Assembly (NCBI GenBank): GCA_052035915.1
Contig: JBPOHE010000016.1
Location: 1 to 55,524, forward strand
Origin: JBPOHE01 sp052035915
GTDB taxonomy: Bacteria; Pseudomonadota; Gammaproteobacteria; Chromatiales; Chromatiaceae
Direction: 5' to 3'
Length of the DNA: 55,524 nucleotides
Within the stretch, counting starts at the first letter, position 1. Each line of letters opens with the position of its first letter. Position numbers and translations under genes: made by a program. Under the pieces are notes generated by a model, which worked only from the letters and a program-made list of their open reading frames with translations, made no database searches and was not told where the DNA came from. Shown piece after piece: positions 11,460 to 19,393 of the stretch.

Positions 11460-12194
11460 TCAGGGCGCCTCGCTGATGTCGACTTCGAGACCGGCTTGCT
11501 CTACGGCCAGCCGATAGGGCGGCAAGGCAAGGCTGGGCGCGGCGCGCAGTCCGGGATCCAGGCTGCGCTGGTTGACACAGGGTTGTAATACCAGCCTGGT
11601 GGCGCCGAGTTTCGCCAGGCGGGCCGCCAATTGGCCGAGATCCTCGGGACTGAACAACCAGGGGTGGATGGTGGTGCGTAGTTCGTAGGCGAGGCCGGAG
11701 CGAAGCACCATCTCGACGCTGGCCCAGGCCCGCTCACCGCTGCCGGGAACGCCGGTGATCTGCTCGTAGGCATCCGGGGTAGCCTTGACGTCCAAGCCGA
11801 TCCAATCGGTATATTCCAGCACCCTTGCCAAGCGTTCCGGGTAGATACCGGCGCTGTGGAGGCCGACCTTGAAGCCCATGGCCTGCACCTGGGCCATGGC
11901 CTGCCCCAAACCCTGTTGCAGGGTAGGTTCACCGCCGCTGAAGACCAGGGCGTCGAGTAGACCCACCCGTCGCCGCAGGAAACTCAGAATCCCGCTCCAG
12001 GAGATGTCCCCCTTGGCTTGCCAGGGTATGAGATGGGCATTATGGCAATAGCGGCAGCGCCAGGGGCAACCCTGGCAAAAGACCACCGCCGCCAGCTCTC
12101 CGGGATAATCAAGGCTGGTGAGGGGGATGAAGCCGCCGATCCCGAGCTCCTGCGGCTCCGCCCCCGGTAGACGCTCTGCCGTCAATCCGCCCAC
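11460..12194 (-). CDS. nrdG: Anaerobic ribonucleotide reductase activating protein (radical SAM)
   Basis: A 244-aa radical SAM enzyme with the cluster motif CPWRCRYC (C43, C47, C50) and the following GGEPTLQ block. NrdG uses S-adenosylmethionine to create the glycyl radical on class III ribonucleotide reductase. The start is a GTG placed immediately after the stop codon of the 59-aa glycyl-radical-domain gene, so the genes are almost certainly co-translated. At 244 aa it is longer than the E. coli enzyme and of the larger type common in other phyla. Confidence 0.9.
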   Translation of the reverse strand: MGGLTAERLPGAEPQELGIGGFIPLTSLDYPGELAAVVFCQGCPWRCRYCHNAHLIPWQAKGDISWSGILSFLRRRVGLLDALVFSGGEPTLQQGLGQAMAQVQAMGFKVGLHSAGIYPERLARVLEYTDWIGLDVKATPDAYEQITGVPGSGERAWASVEMVLRSGLAYELRTTIHPWLFSPEDLGQLAARLAKLGATRLVLQPCVNQRSLDPGLRAAPSLALPPYRLAVEQAGLEVDISEAP

Positions 12195-12374
12195 TCAGGC
12201 CCTGGCTCGCTGGCCTTCGACAAAGAAGAGCCGCTCCCGATGCTCGGACTGCTTGCCTGGGTTGAAGGCGGAGGTGGGCCGGTGATAACCCATGACCCGG
12301 GTCCAGATCTCGCAACGGGTACGTTCTTCGTCACGGAGCCGAATGTCCGGAGTGGGCGCTGGATGAGTGAGCAT
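12195..12374 (-). CDS. Separately encoded glycyl-radical tail of NrdD
   Basis: A 59-aa reading frame that overlaps the 3' end of nrdD by 44 bp in another frame. Its core, CEIWTRVMGYHRPTSAFNPG followed by KQSEHRER, aligns with the C-terminal tail of ordinary NrdD (RVCGYLG...FNAGKQ in E. coli), including the glycine that carries the radical (here G29 in RVMGY). The upstream NrdD stops just before this region. So either the radical domain works in trans, or the two frames are joined by frameshifting (natural or a sequencing error). nrdG starts directly after its stop. Confidence 0.75.
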   Translation of the reverse strand: MLTHPAPTPDIRLRDEERTRCEIWTRVMGYHRPTSAFNPGKQSEHRERLFFVEGQRARA

Positions 12375-15339
12375 GATTGGCCTCCTGGTATTTTTGGGCG
12401 ATCAGTTCTTCGTCACATTTCGGGCAGAACTCATGCTCCCCCGAGAGATAGCCATGACGTGGGCAGATGGAAAAGGTGGGCGTGACCGTGAGATAGGGCA
12501 GGCGGAAGTGTTCGAGCGAACGCCGCACCAGACGCTTGCAGGCGGCGGCACTGGAAATACGCTCACTCATGTAGAGATGGAGCACGGTGCCGCCAGTGTA
12601 GCGGCATTGCAGATCGTCCTGCATCTCCAGGGCCTGGAAGGCATCGTCGGTATAGCCCACCGGCAGTTGCGAGCTGTTGGTGTAATAGGGTGCCTCGGCA
12701 CAGCCGGCCTGGAGGATATCGGGGAAACGCTTGCGGTCCTCCTTGGCGAAACGGTAGGTGGTGCCTTCCGCCGGCGTGGCCTCGAGGTTGTAGAGATGGC
12801 CGGTGGCTTCCTGGAATTCGACCATGCGCGAGCGGATGTGATCGAGAATCCGGGCGGCGAACTCCTGGCCCCAGGGGGTGGTGATGTCCTCCCGATCCAG
12901 GCTGAAGTTGCGGATCGTCTCGTGCAGGCCGTTGACCCCGATGGTGGAGAAGTGATTGCGCAGGGTACCGAGATAGCGTTTGGTATAGGGAAAGAGCCCG
13001 CCATCCATGAGCCGCTGGATGACCTTGCGCTTGATCTCCAGACTGGTCTTGGCGATGTTGAGCAGTTGATCCAGACGTCCGAAGAGCCCGGCTTCGTCGT
13101 CCCGATACAGATACCCCAGCCGGGCGCAGTTGATGGTCACCACACCCAGGGAGCCGGTCTGCTCCGCCGAGCCGAAGAGTCCGTTGCCACGCTTGAGCAG
13201 TTCCCGCAGATCGAGCTGCAAGCGGCAGCACATGGAGCGGATCATGCGTGGTTCCAGTTCGGAGTTGATGAAGTTCTGGAAATAGGGCAGCCCGTATTTC
13301 GCCGTCATGGTGAACAGCCGGTCGGCGTTGTCGCTGTCCCAGGAAAAATCCTTGGTGATGTTGTAGGTGGGGATGGGAAAGGTGAACACCCGCCCCTTGG
13401 CGTCACCCTGGGTCATCACCTCGATATAGGCGCGATTGATCAGATCCATCTCCGCCTGAAGCTCGCCATAGGTGAAGGGCATTTCCTCCCCGGCAATCAC
13501 CGGCACCTGCTCGCGCAGGTCTTCGGGGCAGACCCAGTCGAAGGTCAGATTGGTGAAGGGGGTATTGCCTGTGACAAAGGTCTTACCCCGACGCCGAGCG
13601 ACGAAGGTGCCATTCCGAGTGGTGGGGCACCAGACCTTGCCCTTATAGGGACGGCGCTCGATGAGCTGGATGTATGTCTCGTGGTTGCGGACCAGGTTGA
13701 GGACGAAGACGCCTGAATCCTCGCGCTTGTAGAGGGTGCTGCCGTAGCCGGCCAGCACGCAGAGTTCTTGGAGCACGTCCAGGTTGTCCTGGTCGTTGGT
13801 GTAGATTCGGGTGCGGCCGCTCTCCTCGATACTCCCATCGCCTTTGATGTAGGTATCCAGAAAGAGGCGAATCTGGCGCGCCGAGAGGGTGCGGATCAGG
13901 CTTGGAACACACTTGCGATCCGTGTGGCGCAGGATGTATTCGCTGCCCTCCTTGTTCAACCGATAGCGGTAGACGCCGTGGTTGGAATAGGTGCCGGTCT
14001 TCTCCAGGCGGTGATAGCTGAGGCCGAGCTCCTCCAGCAGCCACTCGATCTCCGCTGCGTTCTCCGGATTTCCCTTGGATTGGAATAGGCTTACGCGCCG
14101 ACGACCGTCGCTGAAATCGAAATTGCCTTCGGCCACCACCCAAGCAAGCAACATGACTAGCTTGTCGTCGACTTCCAGCGTCGATGAGGTCTCCCAGGCG
14201 TTCGGCACGATTACCGGGGACTTGAGCTGGGCAACCTGTTCGATCTCCTCCAACATCCAGCGGTCCTGGGTATTGAAGACCTTGCGCAATACCTTGTGAC
14301 CTGGGGTGATCCACTGTTCTTGGGTCCGGTTGCGCAACACGTACATCTCGCCATCGAAGTCATAGGCCTTCATGGCCAGGGGCTCCAGGTATTCGAGGCG
14401 GTTCTCGCGCCAGTTGAAGGTGGCGATCTTTTCGCCTTCGACGATCTGGTCGTAGCGCTTCCACCCCTTCTCGGTCAGACACTCCGTCTCCTCGTCCACG
14501 CACTGGGTCCCCCAGCGCGAAGGCACGTTCAGGTTGTAGATCAACTCCTGGATGTACTGCCGCACCTGGGTGTAGCTCAACCCGTCCTTGCGCACGAAGG
14601 GGGCCATGTAGGTGTCGAAGGAACTGAAGGCTTGAGCCCCCGCCCATTCGTTCTGCAACGTGCCGAGGAAATTGACGATCTGTCCCACGGCGCTCGACAT
14701 GTGCCTGGGCGGTCCCGCCTCGACCTTACCGGGCACGCCGTTGAGCCCTTCGTGCAACAGGGTACGGAGCGACCAGCCGGCGCAATAGCCCGACAACATG
14801 TCGAGGTCATGGATGTGGATGTCGCCGTTGCGATGGGCCTCGCCGATCTCCGGCGGATAGACATGGCTAAGCCAGTAATTGGCGATCACCTTGCCCGAGG
14901 TGTTGAGGATGAGACCGCCCAGGGAGTAGCCTTGGTTGGCATTGGCCGAGACACGCCAGTCGAGGCGATCGAGATACTCGTTGATGGAGGCGGCCACATC
15001 CACCAGGGTGCGCTTGTCCTCGCGCAGCTTCTTGTGCTGTTCGCGGTAGAGGATATAGGCGCGGGCGGTGGCGAAGTAATCGGCGCCGATCAGGGTCTGT
15101 TCGACGATGTCCTGGACCCGCTCGATATCCGGTATCCCATCGGGAAAATGGCGGTGGGCGATGACCTTGACCACCTGTTTGGCGAGCCTGGCCGCTTCGA
15201 CGACACTGTATTCTCCGGTGGCCTGACCAGCCCGTTGGATGGCGGAGCGGATCTTGTCGCTATCGAAGGGAAGGAGACTGCCGTCGCGCTTACGGATGAC
15301 TGTAGGGATACGCGGCAAGAGAGAGGCTTCTGCCAACAT
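12331..15339 (-). CDS. nrdD: Class III anaerobic ribonucleotide reductase, large subunit, with intein
   Basis: The precursor is 1002 aa; removing a 313-aa intein (residues 280-592) leaves 689 aa. An ATP-cone opens the protein (about residues 11-105, VIRKRDGSLLPFDSDKI). The reductase barrel follows, with blocks such as GDIHIHDLD and TPFTNLTFDW. The C-terminus keeps a zinc-site remnant (CPRHGY...CPKC) and then ends, without the glycyl-radical motif expected here; that motif lies in the overlapping 59-aa gene. It reduces ribonucleotides without oxygen. NrdR and FNR-type sites lie upstream of the ATG at 15339. Confidence 0.93.
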   Translation of the reverse strand: MLAEASLLPRIPTVIRKRDGSLLPFDSDKIRSAIQRAGQATGEYSVVEAARLAKQVVKVIAHRHFPDGIPDIERVQDIVEQTLIGADYFATARAYILYREQHKKLREDKRTLVDVAASINEYLDRLDWRVSANANQGYSLGGLILNTSGKVIANYWLSHVYPPEIGEAHRNGDIHIHDLDMLSGYCAGWSLRTLLHEGLNGVPGKVEAGPPRHMSSAVGQIVNFLGTLQNEWAGAQAFSSFDTYMAPFVRKDGLSYTQVRQYIQELIYNLNVPSRWGTQCVDEETECLTEKGWKRYDQIVEGEKIATFNWRENRLEYLEPLAMKAYDFDGEMYVLRNRTQEQWITPGHKVLRKVFNTQDRWMLEEIEQVAQLKSPVIVPNAWETSSTLEVDDKLVMLLAWVVAEGNFDFSDGRRRVSLFQSKGNPENAAEIEWLLEELGLSYHRLEKTGTYSNHGVYRYRLNKEGSEYILRHTDRKCVPSLIRTLSARQIRLFLDTYIKGDGSIEESGRTRIYTNDQDNLDVLQELCVLAGYGSTLYKREDSGVFVLNLVRNHETYIQLIERRPYKGKVWCPTTRNGTFVARRRGKTFVTGNTPFTNLTFDWVCPEDLREQVPVIAGEEMPFTYGELQAEMDLINRAYIEVMTQGDAKGRVFTFPIPTYNITKDFSWDSDNADRLFTMTAKYGLPYFQNFINSELEPRMIRSMCCRLQLDLRELLKRGNGLFGSAEQTGSLGVVTINCARLGYLYRDDEAGLFGRLDQLLNIAKTSLEIKRKVIQRLMDGGLFPYTKRYLGTLRNHFSTIGVNGLHETIRNFSLDREDITTPWGQEFAARILDHIRSRMVEFQEATGHLYNLEATPAEGTTYRFAKEDRKRFPDILQAGCAEAPYYTNSSQLPVGYTDDAFQALEMQDDLQCRYTGGTVLHLYMSERISSAAACKRLVRRSLEHFRLPYLTVTPTFSICPRHGYLSGEHEFCPKCDEELIAQKYQEANHAHSSSAHSGHSAP
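13564..14502 (-). mobile_element. LAGLIDADG intein in NrdD
   Basis: Codons 280-592 of nrdD encode a 313-aa intein. It begins with Cys (CVDEETECLTEKGWKRYDQI, block A), has a block B TPGHKV, and carries two LAGLIDADG-type helices (LLAWVVAEGNFD and FLDTYIKGDGS) of a homing endonuclease. It ends FVTGN, followed by extein Thr. The host joint reads RWGTQ|TPFTN, a highly conserved NrdD block. The penultimate residue is Gly rather than the usual His, a known variant. Splicing and endonuclease domains both look intact. Confidence 0.93.
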
Positions 15340-15356
15340 CGAGGCTCTCCGTGGTT

Positions 15357-15403
15357 GTACAATATCTTGTGGTTATGTTCGTCTCTGACACAATATATTG
15401 TGT
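15357..15403. promoter_or_regulatory. Tandem NrdR boxes upstream of nrdD
   Basis: Two 16-bp palindromes, GTACAATATCTTGTGG (15357-15372) and ACACAATATATTGTGT (15388-15403), match the NrdR-box consensus. Their centres are 31 bp apart, three helical turns, as is usual for NrdR pairs. They lie 18 and 49 bp upstream of the nrdD start. NrdR represses ribonucleotide reductase genes when nucleotide (dATP) levels are high. The upstream box overlaps the likely -10 region. Confidence 0.88.
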
Positions 15404-15423
15404 GATTTTGGCTGGAAGTCAAA

Positions 15424-15437
15424 TTGATCTGGATCAA
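15424..15437. promoter_or_regulatory. Perfect FNR/ANR/DNR-type box between nrdD and nnrS
   Basis: TTGATCTGGATCAA is an exact TTGAT-N4-ATCAA site for FNR-family regulators of anaerobic genes. Its centre is 91 bp from the nrdD ATG. If the nrdD transcript starts near 15388, the site is at about -42, the class II activating position, with a -10 falling inside the upstream NrdR box. It could also serve the divergent nnrS gene, 150 bp away. Confidence 0.85.
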
Positions 15438-15586
15438 TGGAACAGGATTCGGGAGAGGGATATCGCCTTGGGCGAGGGTTGCCGGATCGGTAACGGGATG
15501 GCGGACGAAGCTATACATGGTTGAGGCACATCAAGGTCGGCAAGCCCTTTTCCGCGGATAAGGGTGGCGAGGAGGTAAGACACAAG

Positions 15587-16786
15587 ATGCAGATTTCATT
15601 GAACGAGGCCCCCCGCTCCCGGCCCGGGCATCAAGGCTGGAGCCCCTTGGCCCTCGGCTTCCGCCCCTTCTTCCTGCTCGCCGGCCTGGCCGCCCTGGTG
15701 TTGTTGTTGCTCTGGCTTGGCTTCTGGCACCATCCCATGACTGTGGAAGGGTATTACGGACGTATCGGCTGGCACAGCCACGAGATGCTGTTCGGCTATA
15801 CCCTGGCGGTGATCGCCGGCTTCCTGCTCACCGCGGTGCGCAATTGGACCGGCATCGAGACGCCCAAGGGAATAGCCCTCGCCGGACTGGCCCTGATCTG
15901 GCTGCTGGCCCGTATTCTGCCCTGGATCCCATCCATACCGCCGGGGTTGACGGCGATCCTCGACCTGATCTTCCTGCCATGCCTCGTCCTGGCCCTGGCG
16001 AAGCCGCTCTGGATGGGGACTAACAAGGCGAACCGGGTATTTTTTCTCCTCCTCGGCGGGATGTTCCTGGCCAATCTTCTCATCCATGCCCAGGCGCTGG
16101 GCTGGGCAACGGGGACGGCGGCCAGGGGCACGGAGCTGATGATGAATCTGGTGTTGCTGACCTTGCTGCTGGTCACCGGTCGGGTCATGCCCTTTTTCAC
16201 CGAAAAGGCCGTGGCCGCTTCCCGGCCCCGGGTCTGGCCATGGCTGGAGGGGAGTGGTTTTGCGCTGCTGTCCGCTCTGACCTTGGCGCAACTGTTCGGT
16301 CTCGGCGGCTGGCCTGTAGCCCTGCTCGCCTTCGCCCTGGCCATCACCCAGGGGTGGCGTCTCTGGGGCTGGTATCATCCTGGGGTATGGCCTATCCCTA
16401 TCCTCTGGGTGCTCTATACCGGCTATGCCTGGTTGGTGATGGCCTTCGCCTTCCTCGGATTGACCCAGCTCGGACTCTTTCCCCCCAGCCTGACGGCGCA
16501 TGCCTTTACCCTCGGCGCCTTCGGCGTCCTCACCCTGGGCATGATGGCGAGAGTAGCCTTGGGGCACACCGGGCGACCCATGCGCTCGGCTTCGGCGATG
16601 AACCTGGGTTTTGTGCTGATGAATGTGGCGGCCGCAATACGGGTCTTTGCCGTCTACTTGATGCCGCAGTGGTATCTGATCTGGATCATTCTGGCCGGGG
16701 CCCTGTGGTTGGTGGCCTTTGCCATCTTTCTGGCCATCTACACCCCCATACTGCTACGCCCCCGAATCGACGGCCGACCCGGTTGA
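15587..16786 (+). CDS. nnrS: NnrS family membrane protein
   Basis: 399 aa with about twelve membrane helices and the NnrS hallmarks: WHSHEMLFGY in the first third and HAFTLGAFGVLTLGMMARVALGHTGR later, both holding conserved histidines. NnrS proteins are haem- and copper-containing membrane proteins linked to nitric-oxide stress and denitrification. The ATG at 15587 is preferred over a TTG at 15521 because GAGGAGGTAA lies just upstream and the protein then starts with the usual short cytoplasmic tail. A perfect FNR-type box upstream fits regulation by oxygen or NO. It converges on yggX. Confidence 0.93.
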   Translation: MQISLNEAPRSRPGHQGWSPLALGFRPFFLLAGLAALVLLLLWLGFWHHPMTVEGYYGRIGWHSHEMLFGYTLAVIAGFLLTAVRNWTGIETPKGIALAGLALIWLLARILPWIPSIPPGLTAILDLIFLPCLVLALAKPLWMGTNKANRVFFLLLGGMFLANLLIHAQALGWATGTAARGTELMMNLVLLTLLLVTGRVMPFFTEKAVAASRPRVWPWLEGSGFALLSALTLAQLFGLGGWPVALLAFALAITQGWRLWGWYHPGVWPIPILWVLYTGYAWLVMAFAFLGLTQLGLFPPSLTAHAFTLGAFGVLTLGMMARVALGHTGRPMRSASAMNLGFVLMNVAAAIRVFAVYLMPQWYLIWIILAGALWLVAFAIFLAIYTPILLRPRIDGRPG

Positions 16787-16828
16787 GCGCCGGAGACGAA
16801 CAAGAGTTGGTCAAAGAGGTCAGATGGC

Positions 16829-17098
16829 CTATTTCGGTGGCACGTAACCGGCTGGTAGGGCTACGCCCTCGCCGAAGAGGTATTTCTCCATCTGTTCCTC
16901 AAGGAACACCCGGGTCTTGGGGTTGATGGGATTGAGGCGGTTTTCGTTGATGAGCATGGTCTGGAATTTCAGCCAATCCTGCCAAGCCTGTTTGGAAACC
17001 TGCTCGTAGATACGCTTACCCAACTCACCTGGGTAGGGGATACGCTCCAGCCCTTCGGCCTCACGTTTCAGTTTGACGCATTGCACTAGACGACTCAT
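16829..17098 (-). CDS. yggX: Probable Fe(2+)-trafficking protein YggX
   Basis: 89 aa, the family's usual length. It starts MSRLVQCVKLKREAEGL with the conserved N-terminal cysteine, and contains YPGELGKRIYEQVSKQAWQDW and the NLN-type block NRLNPINPKTR. YggX protects iron-sulfur proteins from oxidative damage and helps iron handling. GGGAGAA precedes the ATG at 17098. The start lies inside the last codons of mutY (38-bp overlap), the same gene pair as in E. coli, where both products deal with oxidative damage. Confidence 0.95.
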   Translation of the reverse strand: MSRLVQCVKLKREAEGLERIPYPGELGKRIYEQVSKQAWQDWLKFQTMLINENRLNPINPKTRVFLEEQMEKYLFGEGVALPAGYVPPK

Positions 17099-18176
17099 GG
17101 TTTTCTCCCATTGGTTCGGATGATGTGAGAAGGCCGGTCTCCGCCAGTATCCGGCGGATCGGCGCAGGGAAGCCTTTGCTTTCGAGCTGTCGACGATCAA
17201 ACCACTGTAACCCGCCGGCTTCCGCGACCCGGTTCGCTGCGGGATGGCCGCGCCCGACGCGGGGTTCGATATCGAGACGAAAGTGAGAAAAGCTGTGAAG
17301 GCGCCTACCCAGCCTTTCAAGCCGGAGGTTTGCGAGTCCCAGGCGTTCTTGGCACCAGAAGTCGATATCCACCCCTTGGGGACACTCCGGCAGGCTCCAC
17401 AAACCGCCCCAGATGCCTGAGGGTGGGCGTTTGACCAGCGCCAGCCGATCCCTTTCATCCAGAATGACGAGCAGGCAGATGGGGCGGGTGGGCTTCACCG
17501 ATGCCGGTTTGGGGCTGGGATAGCGGTGCGGGTTGCCTTGTCCACGGGCCTGACAGAGATCTCCCAGCGGGCAGCGGGGGCAGTCGGGGCGCGACCTGCG
17601 ACACAGGGTGGCACCGAGATCCATGATGGCCTGGTTGTAATCCGCCACCCGTGAATGAGGGGTAAGCTGGCCCGCCAGTTCCCATAGACGCCGCTCGATG
17701 TCTCCCTGTCCCGGCCAGCCTTCGATGGCGAACATCCGGGTCAACACCCGTTTGACGTTGCCGTCCAAGATGGGATGGCGTTGCCCCAGGACCATGGAGA
17801 GGATGGCGCCGGCGGTGGAGCGTCCCACGCCGGGCAGGGCCTGGACCTCGCCCAGTTCTTGGGGGAAGCGCCCCTGGTGGCGGTCCATCATCAACCGGGC
17901 GGCGGCGTGGAGATTTCTGGCCCTGGAGTAATATCCCAACCCCGACCAGAACGGCATGACCTCGTCTTCATCGGCCCGCGCGAGGCTGGCGAGTTCGGGG
18001 AAGCGCTGAACAAAGGCTTGATAATAGGGAATGACCCGGCTCACCTGGGTCTGCTGGAGCATGATCTCCGACACCCAGACCAGATAAAGTGAAGGTTGCT
18101 GTTTCCACGGCAGGTCTCGTCGCCCACAGTGGTCGTACCACGCCAGTAGGCGGGCAGCGAATACCTCTTCGATCAA
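17061..18176 (-). CDS. mutY: A/G-specific adenine DNA glycosylase MutY
   Basis: 371 aa. The catalytic residues E37 (SEIMLQQTQ) and D138 (LDGNVKRVL) sit at the classic positions. The helix-hairpin-helix LPGVGRSTAGAI and the iron-sulfur loop C192-X6-C199-X2-C202-X5-C208 are intact. The C-terminal ~140 residues form the NUDIX-like domain that recognises 8-oxoguanine. It removes adenine mispaired with 8-oxoG. The start is a TTG overlapping the stop of the upstream SRPBCC gene by 4 bp; yggX overlaps its 3' end. The three genes form one operon. Confidence 0.97.
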   Translation of the reverse strand: MIEEVFAARLLAWYDHCGRRDLPWKQQPSLYLVWVSEIMLQQTQVSRVIPYYQAFVQRFPELASLARADEDEVMPFWSGLGYYSRARNLHAAARLMMDRHQGRFPQELGEVQALPGVGRSTAGAILSMVLGQRHPILDGNVKRVLTRMFAIEGWPGQGDIERRLWELAGQLTPHSRVADYNQAIMDLGATLCRRSRPDCPRCPLGDLCQARGQGNPHRYPSPKPASVKPTRPICLLVILDERDRLALVKRPPSGIWGGLWSLPECPQGVDIDFWCQERLGLANLRLERLGRRLHSFSHFRLDIEPRVGRGHPAANRVAEAGGLQWFDRRQLESKGFPAPIRRILAETGLLTSSEPMGENHESSSAMRQTET

Positions 18177-18736
18177 GAGCCTGCCCCTGCGGCAAGCAAT
18201 TGTTCGAGATTGATCAGGCTTTGCTGTAGTTCTTCCTGCAGCACATACTCGATGATCCAGGGACCAAGGAGAGGGGGCACCCAGAATGACGGCTTCATGC
18301 TGGCTTCAAAATACAAGCGGGCCCCTTGCCCTTGGGATCTGACCCGCCAGATGGCCTGTCCCAGGGAAAAATCGCTCTCCTCCGGCAGCACCTGGGCCCT
18401 CATCTCCAAGTCCCGTATCTCAACGCGCTGGACCTGTTTCATCTCTTTGCAAAAGCCCAGGACGCAGGCGCGGGAGAGGGTGAGGACCCGCCATAGCGAG
18501 GGTCCTTCGCGTGCGATCGCCTCGCTGGATTGAATCGCCGGAGAGAGCTCGGCGAAGCGGGGAAAATCAGTGAGCACACGCCAAATCTTGGCCGGCGCGG
18601 TGTCCAGTGTTGCGTCGAGCACGGCATGGTAGATCCCCTCGCTACTGCTCACTTGCATGCGTTCCACCGTGGCCGCCAGCACCCTGGCGGTTGGCCACCA
18701 GAGCATGGAAAGTAGGCACAAAGTCCTTGAAGCCAA
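18173..18736 (-). CDS. Exported SRPBCC/START-like domain protein
   Basis: A 187-aa protein read from a TTG at 18736: a hydrophobic signal-like segment (residues 5-22, ending VLAA), then a SRPBCC (Bet v1/polyketide-cyclase) domain recognisable from YHAVLDATLDTAPAKIWRVLTDFPRFAELSP split by helices and strands. Members bind hydrophobic ligands; no ligand can be named here. Its stop overlaps mutY by 4 bp. The initiation codon lies in the terminal repeat of a small inverted-repeat element (18735-18844), and the frame stays open through that element, so the true start is uncertain. Confidence 0.7.
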   Translation of the reverse strand: MASRTLCLLSMLWWPTARVLAATVERMQVSSSEGIYHAVLDATLDTAPAKIWRVLTDFPRFAELSPAIQSSEAIAREGPSLWRVLTLSRACVLGFCKEMKQVQRVEIRDLEMRAQVLPEESDFSLGQAIWRVRSQGQGARLYFEASMKPSFWVPPLLGPWIIEYVLQEELQQSLINLEQLLAAGAGS

Positions 18737-18844
18737 GGCGATTGCCGGAAAAAAACATACCTGAATGCGCCACCGGCTGGCGTAACACCGAAGGCGGACG
18801 ATCAGACCAGTAGGCGGGCATATTTTTTGACCGAAATCGCCTAA
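18735..18844. repeat. MITE-like element B, copy 1
   Basis: About 110 bp bounded by AAGGCGATT and AATCGCCTAA, which are inverted repeats of each other. Internal sequence (GCCGGAAAAA, CCTGAATGCGC, GGCTGGCGTAACACCGAAGG, TATTTTTTGAC) recurs in the same order at 39362-39522. It abuts the 5' end of the SRPBCC gene and directly precedes the outer end of palindromic repeat copy 3. Confidence 0.75.
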
Positions 18845-19028
18845 GAATCTGCTTGGAAACCTTCGCCTCCCGGGCATCGAGCGAAAAGGCCCGATCTTTG
18901 TTCTTCTTTTGGCAACAAATAAAGAAATAAAGCCTATATTGTTCTCTTTATGTGAACGACAATCACAGGCACGGACCTTCGCCCCGAGGCGCGGAGGCTG
19001 TAACAAGACGTTCCAAACAGATTCTAAG
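18842..19028. repeat. 120-bp palindromic repeat copy 3 inside a larger inverted-repeat unit
   Basis: The core starts at CCCGGGCATCGA (about 18868). Its two palindromes are TTTGTTCTTCTTTTGGCAACAAA and, about 40 bp on, GTTCTCTTTATGTGAAC; its right end is degenerate. Around it are outer inverted repeats, CTAAGAATCTGCTTGGAA (18842) and TTCCAAACAGATTCTAAG (ending 19028), giving a 187-bp unit like copy 6. It fills the gap between the SRPBCC and DUF2007 genes, which shows no coding sequence. Confidence 0.75.
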
Positions 19029-19041
19029 AGAAAAGGTACGT

Positions 19042-19356
19042 TCATGGACTCGGTTTGGCGGTGCAACAGCGCCAACAGAGCCGGAACTGGCCGTCATTGC
19101 GCTCGCCACACCCGGGGCAGGTCCAACAGGATGTTGTCTCTTGTGGGCCGGCGAGAAAAGCCGCCAGCAAGGCCCTGGCCCGGGAAAGATCCTGGGAGCT
19201 GAGCAGCCATAGCGTCGGGCGGATATCCGCCGGCAGCTCACCGATAGCCCCCGAGAGATAGTCCCCCAGGATGACCGCGTCCACGCCTTGTTCCGCAAGC
19301 AGGTCGAAAAGCTGTTGGGCCTGCAGGCGATCGGCGGCTTCGAACAACCTCTCCAT
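19042..19356 (-). CDS. DUF2007-type protein with C-terminal zinc ribbon
   Basis: 104 aa from the ATG at 19356. The N-terminal ~70 residues (MERLFEAADRLQAQQLFDLL...GVDAVILGDYLSGAIGELP) match the DUF2007 'putative signal transducing protein' fold, a small ACT/GlnB-like unit of unknown role. The tail CPGCGERNDGQFRLCWRC is a CxxC-CxxC zinc ribbon. It lies just downstream of, and probably in operon with, the DUF4384 gene (37 bp). A TTG start at 19377 is an alternative. Confidence 0.75.
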   Translation of the reverse strand: MERLFEAADRLQAQQLFDLLAEQGVDAVILGDYLSGAIGELPADIRPTLWLLSSQDLSRARALLAAFLAGPQETTSCWTCPGCGERNDGQFRLCWRCCTAKPSP

Positions 19357-19393
19357 CCGGCTCGCCCTCAGCCCCAACCACAGTGGTCGGGAG

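Noticed and set aside
12367..13716. 449-codon open frame on the plus strand
   Set aside because: Antisense to nrdD and its intein; no recognisable domain.
16829..17458. YggX read as a 209-aa protein
   Set aside because: The extra N-terminal residues lie antiparallel to nothing useful and inside mutY in another frame; homology and the ribosome-binding site support the ATG at 17098.
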